From NCBI GenBank assembly GCA_017437785.1, contig JAFRXH010000048.1, positions 1-64,000 of the forward strand: a stretch of DNA of 64,000 nt. The letters run 5' to 3'. The stretch comes from Lachnospiraceae bacterium. Lineage in GTDB: Bacteria; Bacillota; Clostridia; Lachnospirales; Lachnospiraceae. Every line of letters starts with the position of its first letter. Positions within the stretch are counted from its first letter, which is position 1. Of this stretch, positions 26,497 to 35,750 are shown piece by piece. Under the pieces are notes generated by a model, which was given only the letters and a program-made list of their open reading frames with translations, was not told the DNA's origin and did no database searches. Both the position numbers and the translations under genes were made by a program.

Positions 26497-26820
26497 TTAT
26501 TTATCCTTCTGGAAGATGATCTCGCCTTCGTATACGTAGCCCAGTTTTTCCTTGGCTACCTTTTCCGCATACTTTTTGGTATGGGTGTAAGTTTCGAATT
26601 CCGCGAGGTTTTTTTCACGGACCTGTTCCTGGTATAATTTTTCTTCGAGGATGGCCATATCACGGTCGAGCTGTTTCTGCTGTTTGTAAAGGGTATAGCT
26701 GTTGTAGCCGAACATGCCGATGAAGGCTATAAATATGAACATAGCCATAAAGATGCCCAGACGGCCACCCTTTTTCTCCTTCCGGAATGCAGCTACTTTC
26801 TTTTTCTTGCTAAAGGCCAT
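26497..26820 (-). CDS. FtsB/DivIC-type septum formation initiator
   Basis: A 107-aa bitopic membrane protein: a basic cytoplasmic head (KKKKVAAFRKEKKGGR), one membrane helix (about residues 22-42), then a coiled coil (KQQKQLDRDMAILEEKLYQEQ) and the conserved YAEKVAKEKLGYVYEGEIIF. It takes part in the division complex. The neighbours tilS, ftsH and rqcP support DivIC. Confidence 0.87.
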   Translation of the reverse strand: MAFSKKKKVAAFRKEKKGGRLGIFMAMFIFIAFIGMFGYNSYTLYKQQKQLDRDMAILEEKLYQEQVREKNLAEFETYTHTKKYAEKVAKEKLGYVYEGEIIFQKDK

Positions 26821-26952
26821 GATTTCCCCTGTGTTTACATAAGATAAGAATATAATAAACTTTAGAATTAACTTCTGTCAACCACAGCATGTTGCGGATG
26901 AGGCCGGCTTCGGATACTAGATAGGGGAGGGCGCTGAGGAGCGCTGTTTTAC

Positions 26953-26981
26953 TTGCTAAATCCGGCATTTACCTATATAAT
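26953..26981 (+). promoter_or_regulatory. Promoter for ftsH
   Basis: TTGCTA (26953-26958), a 17-base spacer and TATAAT (26976-26981), 43 bases before the ftsH start. The divergent divIC promoter must also lie in 26821-26952. Confidence 0.65.
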
Positions 26982-27024
26982 AATTACTTGTTTTGCACTT
27001 ACAGATACACAGGAGCGTTTTATA

Positions 27025-28830
27025 ATGAGAAGACAATCAGGATACAGTATCGTTTTTCTGGTCATATTACTTATGCTGGCTGCGGCCATATGGATAAGCT
27101 TCTCCACCAGAAGAGCAAATAATTATACCTATGAGGATTACCGTAAGGCCGTAAAAGACGGCGTGGTAATGAGCATAACCATTGAACAGAACAAGGAAGT
27201 GCCTACAGGTACTGTGCATGTTCTTACCACGGATTATGTGAATCACAGCTTTAATTCCACTGATGTACGTGAAGTGGAGGATGAGGCCAGGGCGCTTGGC
27301 ATAAAGGTCAAGATAGAGGATGTACCGAAAGAAAACTGGTTCGTCATGTATGTGCTGCCCAGTCTGCTGGTACTGATAATATTCGTATTCTTCTACAGCA
27401 ATATGATGAACAATCAGTCTGCAGGTTCGGCCGGAAACAGGATGATGAATTTCGGCAAGAGCCGTGCGCAGATGGTAACGGATTCGAAGGTCACCTTTAG
27501 CGATGTTGCCGGACTGCGTGAGGAAAAGGATGATCTGGATGAGGTCGTTGATTTTCTTAAGGATCCCGGTAAATATACTGCTTTGGGAGCAAGGATACCC
27601 AAGGGAATACTTTTAGAAGGCCGTCCCGGTACAGGTAAGACACTTCTTGCCAAGGCGATCGCGGGTGAAGCTAAAGTGCCTTTCTTTTCCATATCGGGAT
27701 CGGATTTTGTTGAGATGTTCGTGGGTGTGGGTGCCAGCCGTGTAAGGGATCTGTTTGCGGATGCAAAGAAAAATGCTCCCTGCATAGTTTTCATCGATGA
27801 GATAGACGCGGTAGCGCGCAGGCGTGGCGCGGGAATGGGCGGCGGCCATGATGAGCGTGAGCAGACACTTAACCAGCTGCTTGTTGAGATGGACGGTTTT
27901 GAAGCGAATGAAGGTATTATAGTCATGGCGGCTACAAACCGTGTTGATATCCTTGATCCCGCGATACTGCGTCCGGGACGTTTTGACCGCAAGATCACCG
28001 TCAGTCTGCCTGATGTACAGGGCCGTGAAGAGATCCTTAAGGTGCATGCCAAGAACAAGCCGATAGGGGATGATATAGACCTTAAGCAGGTGGCCAGGAG
28101 TACCTCAGGTTTTTCCGGCGCCGATCTTGAGAATCTTCTTAATGAAGCTGCGATAAAAGCAGCCAGGGAGAACAGGGCATTTTTAAATGATGAGGATGTA
28201 AAAAAGAGCTTTATAAAGGTTGGTATAGGAACCGAAAAACGCAGTCATGTGATCACTGAAAGAGATAAAAAGATAACGGCTTACCATGAGTCCGGCCATG
28301 CGATACTTATGCATCTTCTGCCGCTTACCGGTGCCGTATATACCGTATCCATTATTCCTACAGGCGAAGGTGCTGCAGGATACATGATGCCCGTGCCGGA
28401 CAATGACGATATGCACCAGACGAAGGAGCAGCTCCGTCAGCAGCTTATGGTATCTTTGGGAGGACGTATAGCAGAGGAGATAATATTTAAAGATGTAACG
28501 ACCGGTGCTTCAGCGGATATAAAGAAGGTTACGAAGATCGCCCGCAGTATGGTAACCCGCTTCGGTATGTCATCACTTGGTCCTATCTGCTATGAAGATG
28601 ATGATAATGAAGTGTTCATAGGCAGGGATCTGGCCCATGCAAAGACTACCAGTGAGGAAAAAGCAGCTGAGATCGATGCCGAGGTCAAGCGTATAGTTGA
28701 TGAATGCTATACAGAGGCAAGACGTATACTTGAAGAGAATATGAATATACTCCACTCCTGTGCAGCGCTTCTTATAGAGAAGGAACGCATAAACAGAGAG
28801 GAATTCGAGGCACTCTTTACGGAGGCTTAA
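27025..28830 (+). CDS. ftsH: ATP-dependent zinc metalloprotease FtsH
   Basis: A membrane AAA+ protease (601 aa) that degrades misfolded membrane proteins and regulators. Two helices (about 8-26 and 108-127) flank a short external domain. Walker A is GRPGTGKT (about 199-206), Walker B is IVFIDEIDA, the SRH contains [20 protein letters not shown], and the zinc site is HESGH (421-425). GRPGTGKT replaces the usual GPPGTGKT. ATG 27025 follows CAGGAG and is better than the start 24 codons upstream, which lies inside the promoter. The next gene begins directly after its stop. Confidence 0.96.
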   Translation: MRRQSGYSIVFLVILLMLAAAIWISFSTRRANNYTYEDYRKAVKDGVVMSITIEQNKEVPTGTVHVLTTDYVNHSFNSTDVREVEDEARALGIKVKIEDVPKENWFVMYVLPSLLVLIIFVFFYSNMMNNQSAGSAGNRMMNFGKSRAQMVTDSKVTFSDVAGLREEKDDLDEVVDFLKDPGKYTALGARIPKGILLEGRPGTGKTLLAKAIAGEAKVPFFSISGSDFVEMFVGVGASRVRDLFADAKKNAPCIVFIDEIDAVARRRGAGMGGGHDEREQTLNQLLVEMDGFEANEGIIVMAATNRVDILDPAILRPGRFDRKITVSLPDVQGREEILKVHAKNKPIGDDIDLKQVARSTSGFSGADLENLLNEAAIKAARENRAFLNDEDVKKSFIKVGIGTEKRSHVITERDKKITAYHESGHAILMHLLPLTGAVYTVSIIPTGEGAAGYMMPVPDNDDMHQTKEQLRQQLMVSLGGRIAEEIIFKDVTTGASADIKKVTKIARSMVTRFGMSSLGPICYEDDDNEVFIGRDLAHAKTTSEEKAAEIDAEVKRIVDECYTEARRILEENMNILHSCAALLIEKERINREEFEALFTEA

Positions 28831-29532
28831 ATGAGGCTTGATAAGTACCTTGCGGATGCATGTATCGGAAGCCGCTCTCAGGTAAAGCAGCTGATAAAAA
28901 AAGGCCTGGTAAGGGTAAACGGAAACAGGGCTTCCGACCCTTCCATGGCTGTAAATGATCACGATACGGTAGAATGTAACGGCAGCCCCGTTATGTATCG
29001 GGATCATTTTTATTTTATGCTGAACAAGCCGGAGGGACTTATTACTGCCACGGAAGATGGTACACAAAAGACAGTTCTGGATCTATTCCCGGATAATATC
29101 AGAAGAAAACTTTTTCCGGTGGGGAGGCTTGATAAGGATACCGTCGGGCTTTTGTTGATAACCGATGACGGCGCATTTTGTCATGAACTTATGGCACCTT
29201 CGCATCATGTGGATAAACGTTATCTTCTGCATACGGATAAGCCGATGGATGAGGAAGATGTAAAAGCCTTCGGAGAAGGGCTTGTGTTATCGGATGGTAC
29301 GGCGTTTAAAAGCGCGCTTTTAGAGATAGATGCGGAAGACCTGTGCAAAGCAGTTATCACCATAAGCGAAGGAAAATATCACCAGATCAAGAGGATGCTC
29401 CTTGCCCGCGGAAAAGAGGTTATATACTTAAAACGCCTGTCAGTAGGGAGTCTTAAGCTGGATGAGAGCCTTAAAGAAGGGGAGTATCGCGAACTGCATG
29501 AGGATGAGTTGAGAAATTTACACAAAAAATAG
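28831..29532 (+). CDS. RsuA/RluB family 16S rRNA pseudouridine synthase
   Basis: A 233-aa enzyme with an N-terminal S4 domain (RLDKYLADACIGSRSQVKQLIKKGLVRVNG) and a catalytic domain with the active-site motif VGRLDKDTVGLLLITDDG. The aspartate of GRLDKDT is the nucleophile. RsuA modifies U516 of 16S rRNA; the target here is inferred. Its start is directly adjacent to the ftsH stop, so the two are co-transcribed. Confidence 0.9.
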   Translation: MRLDKYLADACIGSRSQVKQLIKKGLVRVNGNRASDPSMAVNDHDTVECNGSPVMYRDHFYFMLNKPEGLITATEDGTQKTVLDLFPDNIRRKLFPVGRLDKDTVGLLLITDDGAFCHELMAPSHHVDKRYLLHTDKPMDEEDVKAFGEGLVLSDGTAFKSALLEIDAEDLCKAVITISEGKYHQIKRMLLARGKEVIYLKRLSVGSLKLDESLKEGEYRELHEDELRNLHKK

Positions 29533-29663
29533 TTAAAAGTATTGTAAAATTTGTGATTTTTGAGAATAGACTAAATCCTTATATTTGATATAATGCAACA
29601 TGTAACCCCCAATACATTTTATAGTTTTTTGCTATAACCCCATTAGAAAGAAATACCTTCTCT

Positions 29664-29700
29664 GAAAATGACAGTTTAACTACTGTCATTTTTACTTTGT
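29664..29700 (+). terminator. Terminator after the ftsH operon
   Basis: AAAATGACAGT and ACTGTCATTTT form a perfect 11-bp stem with a T-rich run. Confidence 0.85.
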
Positions 29701-29746
29701 ATCCGGAAAAGGCCCGGGGACGTCATCCGCGGTACTTTCCGAACTA

Positions 29747-29776
29747 AAAAAGGCAGCGCCTAAAGCGCTGCCTTTA
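29747..29776 (-). terminator. Terminator of gpmI (minus strand)
   Basis: AGGCAGCGC/GCGCTGCCT with flanking A and T runs, usable in both directions. It lies beyond the 3' end of gpmI, on the far side of repeat R2. Confidence 0.7.
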
Positions 29777-29779
29777 ATA

Positions 29780-29880
29780 TGCACAGGGCCGCCATAAGGA
29801 AGATGTCAGCTAAAGCTGACCGGCGGCCCGCGCGCGAGTAGGGTGCGACTTCGTCTTCCCTACTCGATTGCACAGGGCCG
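29780..29880. repeat. REP-like palindromic repeat, copy R2
   Basis: GGGCCGCC/GGCGGCCC encloses a second palindrome GTCAGCT-AA-AGCTGAC. A second hairpin CGAGTAGGG/CCCTACTCG follows. A 12-bp direct repeat TGCACAGGGCCG flanks the unit (29780-29791 and 29869-29880). It lies between two convergent genes, in the 350-bp gap that otherwise holds only two terminators. Confidence 0.78.
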
Positions 29881-29882
29881 TT

Positions 29883-31475
29883 TTATTTCTTTATCAGCAA
29901 GGATTCGCCGGTCATCTCTGCAGGCTGGGGCAGATCCATGATCTGCAGCAGTGTGGGAGCGATGTCACAAAGGCGTCCACCCTCACGCAGAGTGTAAGCT
30001 GGATCGTAATTGTAGAGGATGAAAGGAACCGGATTGGTGGTGTGAGCCGTATGAGGTTCGCCGGTCTCGTAGTTGATCATCTGCTCGCAGTTTCCGTGGT
30101 CGGCACAGATGAAGAGTACGCCGTCCATCTTCTTGACAGCTTCTACGGCAGCACCCACACACTGATCGATACGCTCTACTGCAGCTACGGCAGCGTCAAG
30201 CACACCGGTGTGTCCTACCATATCGGGATTAGCAAAATTGATGATGATCACATCATACTTTCCTGAGGTTATCTGCGCATCAAGCTTTTCGCTTACTTCG
30301 GGTGCGCTCATTTCGGGCTTTAAGTCGTAAGTTGCTACCGCAGGGGAGTTGACCAGTATGCGGTCCTCATTCTTATTGGGCTCTTCGATACCGCCGTTGA
30401 AGAAGAAGGTTACATGTGCATACTTTTCTGTTTCTGCAATACGCAGCTGCTTAAGACCGTTATTAGCAAGGTATTCACCTAAGGTGTTCTTGATCTCTTC
30501 CTTCTTGAATGCTACGAACTTGTTGGGGATAGTTTCATCGTAATCCTTGAAGCATACATAGGTAAGAGGCATGTAGCCGTTTGCACGTTTTAAGTACTTG
30601 ATGCACTTGGTATCGGCAGCATCACCTGACTGTGCGGCGATATCCTCATCGGTAAAGCAGAATGCTTTGGTGATCTCTCTTGCGCGGTCGGGGCGGAAGT
30701 TGAAGAAGATCACGGAATCGTTCGGCTTTACAACAGAGAGAGGCTTGCCGTCGGCATCGGTGATAACGGTAGGCAGTACGAACTCGTCGGTCACGCCGTC
30801 ATTGTAGGAAGCCTGCATTGCGGCAACGGGATCCGTAGCGGTTACACCCTTGCCAAGTACCAGGCTGTCGTATGCCTTCTGGATACGGTCCCAGTTATTG
30901 TCGCGGTCCATAGCGTAGTAGCGGCCGGAAAGAGAAGCTACCTTACCTACGCCGATTTCTTTGGTCTTGTCAACCAGTGCCTGCAGATAGTCCTTACCGG
31001 ATGCGGGAGGAGTATCGCGGCCGTCAAAGAAAGGATGCAGATAAACGCGCTCAAAACCTTCGCGCTTGCACAGCTCAAGGATGGCATAAAGGTGGGTATT
31101 GTGGCTGTGTACGCCGCCGTCGGAGAGCAGACCCCATACATGCAGGTCGGAATCATTCTTCTTGCAGTTATCGATAGCGCGCAGCAGCTCTTCGTTCTTG
31201 AAGAAAACTCCGTCTTCGATATATTTTGTGATCAGGGTCAGGTCCTGATAGATGATGCGGCCTGAACCGATGTTCATGTGTCCTACTTCGGAATTACCCA
31301 TCTGTCCGTCGGGAAGACCTACTGCCAGACCGGAAGCATAGCCCTTAACGAAAGGACATTCTGCCTCAAGCTTATCCATAACGGGGGTTTTTGCGATGGC
31401 AATGGAATTGGCTTTGGGGTTTTCGGAAATACCGTAGCCGTCGAGTACCATTAATACTACAGGTCTTTGTTTCAT
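29883..31475 (-). CDS. gpmI: 2,3-bisphosphoglycerate-independent phosphoglycerate mutase
   Basis: The glycolytic step 3-phosphoglycerate to 2-phosphoglycerate, using two Mn ions. The alkaline-phosphatase-fold motifs LMVLDGYG-like start, NSEVGHMNIGSG (Ser nucleophile region), FDGRDTPP, FNFRPDRAREIT and ADHGNCE are all present. 530 aa is slightly above the usual 510. AAGGAGAAAGAAAA precedes ATG. It ends at the flank of repeat R2. Confidence 0.96.
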   Translation of the reverse strand: MKQRPVVLMVLDGYGISENPKANSIAIAKTPVMDKLEAECPFVKGYASGLAVGLPDGQMGNSEVGHMNIGSGRIIYQDLTLITKYIEDGVFFKNEELLRAIDNCKKNDSDLHVWGLLSDGGVHSHNTHLYAILELCKREGFERVYLHPFFDGRDTPPASGKDYLQALVDKTKEIGVGKVASLSGRYYAMDRDNNWDRIQKAYDSLVLGKGVTATDPVAAMQASYNDGVTDEFVLPTVITDADGKPLSVVKPNDSVIFFNFRPDRAREITKAFCFTDEDIAAQSGDAADTKCIKYLKRANGYMPLTYVCFKDYDETIPNKFVAFKKEEIKNTLGEYLANNGLKQLRIAETEKYAHVTFFFNGGIEEPNKNEDRILVNSPAVATYDLKPEMSAPEVSEKLDAQITSGKYDVIIINFANPDMVGHTGVLDAAVAAVERIDQCVGAAVEAVKKMDGVLFICADHGNCEQMINYETGEPHTAHTTNPVPFILYNYDPAYTLREGGRLCDIAPTLLQIMDLPQPAEMTGESLLIKK

Positions 31476-31493
31476 TTTTCTTTCTCCTTAATA

Positions 31494-31670
31494 TTATTTG
31501 TTGATAAAGCGCTTTAGTGCCTCGTCATATACGTAGCCGATGGACGCCAGCCGCTCACAGATATCGGCTGAAGCTACGCCGGCATCTGCAGCCAGATCCT
31601 CAAGGGAATCGTAGTTATCTCGTAACTGTGTGTTTACATAGCTTAACAGCATGTTTGGATCCTTCGGCAT
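31494..31670 (-). CDS. DUF4250 small protein
   Basis: A 58-residue protein beginning MPKDPNMLLSYVNTQLRDNY, with DSLEDLA and SIGYVYDEALKRF later. This pattern (MPKDPxMLLSxVNxxLRD) is the DUF4250 family, small Firmicute proteins of unknown function with an HTH-like look. GGAGGTGCACA precedes ATG. It lies 18 bases upstream of gpmI on the same strand, so they may share a transcript. Confidence 0.85.
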   Translation of the reverse strand: MPKDPNMLLSYVNTQLRDNYDSLEDLAADAGVASADICERLASIGYVYDEALKRFINK

Positions 31671-31777
31671 TGTGCACCTCCTGCTGGTTTGTTAACTCTA
31701 ACATTTTATATCGTATCACATGAATTTGCAAATGCTTTTTTTGGGTAGAATGAATACATTAATGTGATCAAGTTTAA

Positions 31778-31807
31778 TTGACCTTAATATCCATATTATG
31801 CTATTAT
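31778..31807 (+). promoter_or_regulatory. Probable promoter for the zinc-ribbon gene
   Basis: TTGACC (31778-31783), an 18-base spacer and TATTAT (31802-31807). Confidence 0.5.
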
Positions 31808-31881
31808 ATCAAAGTGGATCTGCACCTTACAGCAGGCTGTCAGAGCTGCTTAAAAGTGTGCATAATTATAAGGAGGGGAAT

Positions 31882-33168
31882 ATGGCAGAAAACAATTTAC
31901 AGGAATACCAGTGCCCGAACTGTACGGGACCTCTGGAATTTCGTGGGGATGTACAGAAGATGGTTTGTATATACTGCGAGAGTGAGTTTGACATGTCGCA
32001 GTTCAGCGATAACGATAGGAAGAAAGAGGAAAAGACCGACTGGTCACAGGCCAGTGCACAGACGCTGGATGCCGGTGCGCAGGGCATGACCGAGTTTGAG
32101 TGCAAAGCCTGCGGTGCGGTCATGGTAAGTGACGGTCAGGTGGGTGCAACGGAGTGCCCTTATTGCGGCAATCCCGCTATCATTCAGTCTACATTTGAGG
32201 GAATGAACCTGCCCGACGGCATCATTCCTTTTGCTGTAAATAAAGACACTGCAATGAATAAGATGAAGGAATTCTACAGCGGAAAGAAGCTGATCCCGGA
32301 TTCTTTCATAAGTAATAACCGTATGGAGAAGATCCAGGGTGTATACGTTCCCTTCTGGCTTTTTGACTGTGATGTGGAAGGCCACGGATTCTATAAGGCG
32401 ACCAAGGTAAAACGTAGATTTACCAAGAATGTGACCGAAAACGGCCAGCAGAAAACAGAGAACTGGAAAGAGGTAGAGGAGTACGCCGTAAGCCGCAGCG
32501 CAAAGATGCGTTATGAAAAGGTGCCTGCAGACGGATCAAAGGAGATGAAGGATGAGTATATGGATTCTATCGAGCCCTTTGATTATTCAAAACTGACGGC
32601 TTACAATTCTGCATATTTTTCGGGATATCTGGCAAATAAGTATGATGAATCACCGGAAGATGTTAAAGAACGTGTGGATAAGCGTATACGTACGACCACG
32701 GAGCAGTCGGTACGCGAGACGGTAAAGAATTACGATTCGGTAAATACCGAGTCCTGCAATGTGAGTATAAATAACGGTAATATCAGCTACTGCATGCTTC
32801 CGGTCTGGATGCTCACTACGCGCTGGAACGGCGGACAGTATACTTTTGCCGTAAACGGACAGACCGGTAAGGTTACCGGTGATATGCCCATAGACAGCGG
32901 CAAGAGCACCAAGATGTTCATGCTCACACTTATAGTATCGCTGATCATTACCGAAGTGCTGGCATATTTTATCGGCGGCGGGGATTTCCTGTATCTAGCT
33001 GTTGCTGCGGTAATATCGATCATCATTGCAGCGATCACGGTTTCATCGGCTAAATCTTCAATGGTAGCCCATAACAAGGTTGAAGCACAGCATTATGTGG
33101 TGAAGGGTTCGTTTAAGCTGACAGGCGAGAACGACCGTTACGTAAGAACATACGAAGAAAGAGGATGA
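31882..33168 (+). CDS. TFIIB-type zinc-ribbon membrane protein
   Basis: A 428-aa protein. Two N-terminal zinc ribbons are visible: CPNC...CIYC (about 11-33) and CKACG...CPYCG (about 73-100). A soluble middle region with KIQGVYVPFWLFDCDVEG follows, then two C-terminal membrane helices (about 345-395) and a short tail. Such proteins are common in Firmicutes, sometimes near phage-shock or virion-core (SPFH) genes. The role is unknown. ATG 31882 has AAGGAGGGGAAT upstream. Confidence 0.75.
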   Translation: MAENNLQEYQCPNCTGPLEFRGDVQKMVCIYCESEFDMSQFSDNDRKKEEKTDWSQASAQTLDAGAQGMTEFECKACGAVMVSDGQVGATECPYCGNPAIIQSTFEGMNLPDGIIPFAVNKDTAMNKMKEFYSGKKLIPDSFISNNRMEKIQGVYVPFWLFDCDVEGHGFYKATKVKRRFTKNVTENGQQKTENWKEVEEYAVSRSAKMRYEKVPADGSKEMKDEYMDSIEPFDYSKLTAYNSAYFSGYLANKYDESPEDVKERVDKRIRTTTEQSVRETVKNYDSVNTESCNVSINNGNISYCMLPVWMLTTRWNGGQYTFAVNGQTGKVTGDMPIDSGKSTKMFMLTLIVSLIITEVLAYFIGGGDFLYLAVAAVISIIIAAITVSSAKSSMVAHNKVEAQHYVVKGSFKLTGENDRYVRTYEERG

Positions 33169-33210
33169 CATGGTCTTATTAAACAAAGGATCTTACGGAA
33201 GGTGACGACA

Positions 33211-34386
33211 ATGTCAATGATAGAAGAAGTAAAAAGCGAGCTTACCGGTCACATCATCCCGTTTTGGAAGAAACTGCGGGATGATGAATACGGCGGTTAT
33301 TACGGCCTGCTGAGCTATGATCTGAAGCTGGATAAGAAGGCCGAAAAAGGCTGCATACTGAACAACCGCATCACCTGGTTCTTTTCAAATGCGTATCTGT
33401 GTCTGAAAGATGAGTCGCTGCTGGATGAAGCCCGTCACGGTTATGAGTTCTTGCGCAACTGCTGCCTTGACAGGAAAAACGGCGGTGTGTACTGGTCCAT
33501 GAGCTATGACGGTAAGCCCATTGATACCACCAAGCATACTTATAATCAGGCGTTTTGCATCTATGCCCTGTCTTCCTATTACGATGCCAGCGGTGATAAA
33601 GAGGCGCTTAAGGAAGCATACGACTTATTCGATATCATCGAAACAAAATGCCGGGACGAGGGCGGCTATCTTGAGGCTTTTGATGAGGAGTTCAAACCCG
33701 CCAGCAACGAGAAGCTTTCCGAAAACGGCGTTATGGCGGACCGCACGATGAATACGCTGCTGCATGTGTTTGAAGCGTATACCGAGCTTTACCGTGTGGA
33801 TAAAAATGAAAAAGTCGCGGATAAGCTGCGCTGGATACTGGACTGTTTTGCGGATAAGATATATAATCCCGCTCTCCACAGGCAGGAAGTATTCTTTGAT
33901 CACGAGTACAACACGCTGATAGATCTGTATTCTTACGGTCATGACATAGAGACTTCCTGGCTTATCGACAGGGGACTGGAGATACTGGGAGATGAGGAGT
34001 ATACTAAGAAGCTGGCTCCCATTACCATGGATCTGGCGCGTAATGTTAAGAAGACGGCCTTTGACGGGCATTCACTGGCAAATGAATGCGATAAGGGTGT
34101 AGTAAATACCGACCGTATCTGGTGGGTGCAGGCGGAGACGCTTATAGGTTTTATAAATGCATATCAGAAGGATAAGCAGCAGAAGGAATTCCTTGAAGCG
34201 GCCCGGGCCGAATGGGATTTCATCAGGACGTATTCGATAGATCACCGTGAAGGCAGTGAATGGTTCTCAGGTGTGGCAGCGGACGGATCAGCCGATCCCA
34301 AGCGCCGCGATATAGTGGAACCCTGGAAATGTCCTTATCATAACGGGCGTATGTGCCTGGAAGTAATAAAAAGAGGTGTGGAATGA
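33211..34386 (+). CDS. Cellobiose 2-epimerase (AGE family)
   Basis: It epimerises the reducing-end glucose of cellobiose or other beta-1,4 disaccharides to mannose. This (alpha/alpha)6-barrel protein shows NNRITWFFSNAY near the N-terminus, YSYGHDIETSWL with the catalytic His region, and DRIWWVQAET. 391 aa is normal. ATG 33211 lies 8 bases after CGGAAGG; a GTG at 33202 overlaps that site and is less likely. The stop overlaps pflA by 4 bases. The finding suits a plant-fibre-degrading gut or rumen organism. Confidence 0.88.
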   Translation: MSMIEEVKSELTGHIIPFWKKLRDDEYGGYYGLLSYDLKLDKKAEKGCILNNRITWFFSNAYLCLKDESLLDEARHGYEFLRNCCLDRKNGGVYWSMSYDGKPIDTTKHTYNQAFCIYALSSYYDASGDKEALKEAYDLFDIIETKCRDEGGYLEAFDEEFKPASNEKLSENGVMADRTMNTLLHVFEAYTELYRVDKNEKVADKLRWILDCFADKIYNPALHRQEVFFDHEYNTLIDLYSYGHDIETSWLIDRGLEILGDEEYTKKLAPITMDLARNVKKTAFDGHSLANECDKGVVNTDRIWWVQAETLIGFINAYQKDKQQKEFLEAARAEWDFIRTYSIDHREGSEWFSGVAADGSADPKRRDIVEPWKCPYHNGRMCLEVIKRGVE

Positions 34387-35153
34387 GCATAAAAGGAAGG
34401 ATACATTCAACAGAAAGCTTTGGAACGGTAGACGGACCCGGTGTCCGCTTCGTTATCTTTTTGCAGGGCTGCCCCATGCGCTGTGCATACTGCCATAATC
34501 CCGATACCTGGGATCCCAAAGGCGGTACGCCAACAGAGGCTTCGGAGCTTATAGAACAGTTTGAGCGCAACCGCGGTTTTTATGAGGGCGGCGGTATCAC
34601 CGTCACCGGCGGAGAACCGCTCATGCAGGTGGACTTCCTTTTGGAGCTCTTTACTCTTGCTAAAGAGAAGGGGATCCATACATGCATCGATTCATCGGGC
34701 ATAATGTATCATCCGGGAGATACGGAGTACAACAGGACTCTTGATAAGCTTATGGAAAAGACGGATCTGGTTATGCTCGATATAAAGCATATCGATCCTG
34801 AGAAACACAAATGGCTTACAGGGCAGCCCAATGACGGGATACTGGCTTTTGCAAAGTATCTGGATGAGAAAAATGTGGATGTATGGATACGCCATGTGGT
34901 AGTGCCGGGTATCACTGATGATGATAAATATCTCTTTGATCTGGGCTACTTTATCGGAGGACTTGGCAACTTAAAGGCACTGGATGTGCTCCCTTATCAT
35001 ACGATGGGGGTGCCCAAGTACGAAAAGCTGGGGCTGGAATACAGACTTAAGGGTGTGCCTGCCATGACCCAGGCAGAAGCGATAGAAAAGAAAAAGGTGA
35101 TACTGGACGGTGTGCGTAAACGCCGTGCGGAGCTTCATCCGGAGACGGCATAA
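34383..35153 (+). CDS. pflA: Pyruvate formate-lyase activating enzyme
   Basis: A radical SAM enzyme that puts the glycyl radical on pyruvate formate-lyase under anaerobic conditions. GRIHSTESFGTVDGPGVRF and the 4Fe-4S motif CPMRCAYC (CxxxCxxC) followed by HNPDTW are canonical for PflA, and GGEPLMQ is present. ATG 34383 overlaps the epimerase stop (ATGA), which supports translational coupling. No pflB is adjacent, which is unusual. 256 aa is normal. Confidence 0.93.
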   Translation: MSIKGRIHSTESFGTVDGPGVRFVIFLQGCPMRCAYCHNPDTWDPKGGTPTEASELIEQFERNRGFYEGGGITVTGGEPLMQVDFLLELFTLAKEKGIHTCIDSSGIMYHPGDTEYNRTLDKLMEKTDLVMLDIKHIDPEKHKWLTGQPNDGILAFAKYLDEKNVDVWIRHVVVPGITDDDKYLFDLGYFIGGLGNLKALDVLPYHTMGVPKYEKLGLEYRLKGVPAMTQAEAIEKKKVILDGVRKRRAELHPETA

Positions 35154-35324
35154 AAAATGCGCTGTTTTGGCCGGACCTCCTGCAAGCAGAGTAAGGATCA
35201 CAATGGTTTAGCAATGCTAACAATGATTTTATACCACTAACAATCGTGCCTGTGATAGAATTCAAATCGTGAAAAAAGAACCGGCTTGTATCCGGTTAAG
35301 AATACTAACAGGAGGTAAAGAAAA

Positions 35325-35495
35325 ATGGCTTTTGTGATCAATGACAGCTGCGTATCATGCGGTACCTGTGCAGGCGGATGCCCTGTTGGTGCTATCAATG
35401 AAGGCGACGGCAAGTATGAGATAGATCCCGATACCTGCATCAGCTGCGGTTCTTGCGCAGGTGTATGTCCTGTAGGGGCTATTTCCGAAGAGTAA
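35325..35495 (+). CDS. 2[4Fe-4S] ferredoxin
   Basis: A 56-aa clostridial-type ferredoxin. Two CxxCxxCxxxCP motifs are present, CVSCGTCAGGCP and CISCGSCAGVCP, each binding a 4Fe-4S cluster with one ligand from the other half. AGGAGGTAAAGAAAA precedes ATG 35325. It carries electrons in fermentation, including those of pyruvate oxidation and hydrogenases. A terminator follows, so it is probably monocistronic. Confidence 0.95.
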   Translation: MAFVINDSCVSCGTCAGGCPVGAINEGDGKYEIDPDTCISCGSCAGVCPVGAISEE

Positions 35496-35520
35496 TAGTT
35501 AAGCGAGAATTAAGTATTTA

Positions 35521-35552
35521 AAGGCTTCCCCGTTCATCGGGGGAGCTTTTTT
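35521..35552 (+). terminator. Terminator of the ferredoxin gene
   Basis: GCTTCCCC and GGGGGAGC form a hairpin followed by TTTTTT. Confidence 0.85.
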
Positions 35553-35649
35553 GTTGAAAATAAAGGCTTTTTAGATTGTTCAAAGTAAATGATAACGGTT
35601 TGGCGGCTACTCATTTGTTGTGGATAATTAACAAAAATAAAAGAAAATG

Positions 35650-35678
35650 TTGACGATTTGCGAAAAAAGGGCTATATT
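35650..35678 (+). promoter_or_regulatory. Promoter for the SCP2-like gene
   Basis: TTGACG (35650-35655), a 17-base spacer and TATATT (35673-35678). Confidence 0.65.
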
Positions 35679-35750
35679 ATTACACGTAATCAAGGGGTAT
35701 GCTATTACCATATCACAGCGAAAGAGGTTTTTAGGGAGGAAGGAAAGACA

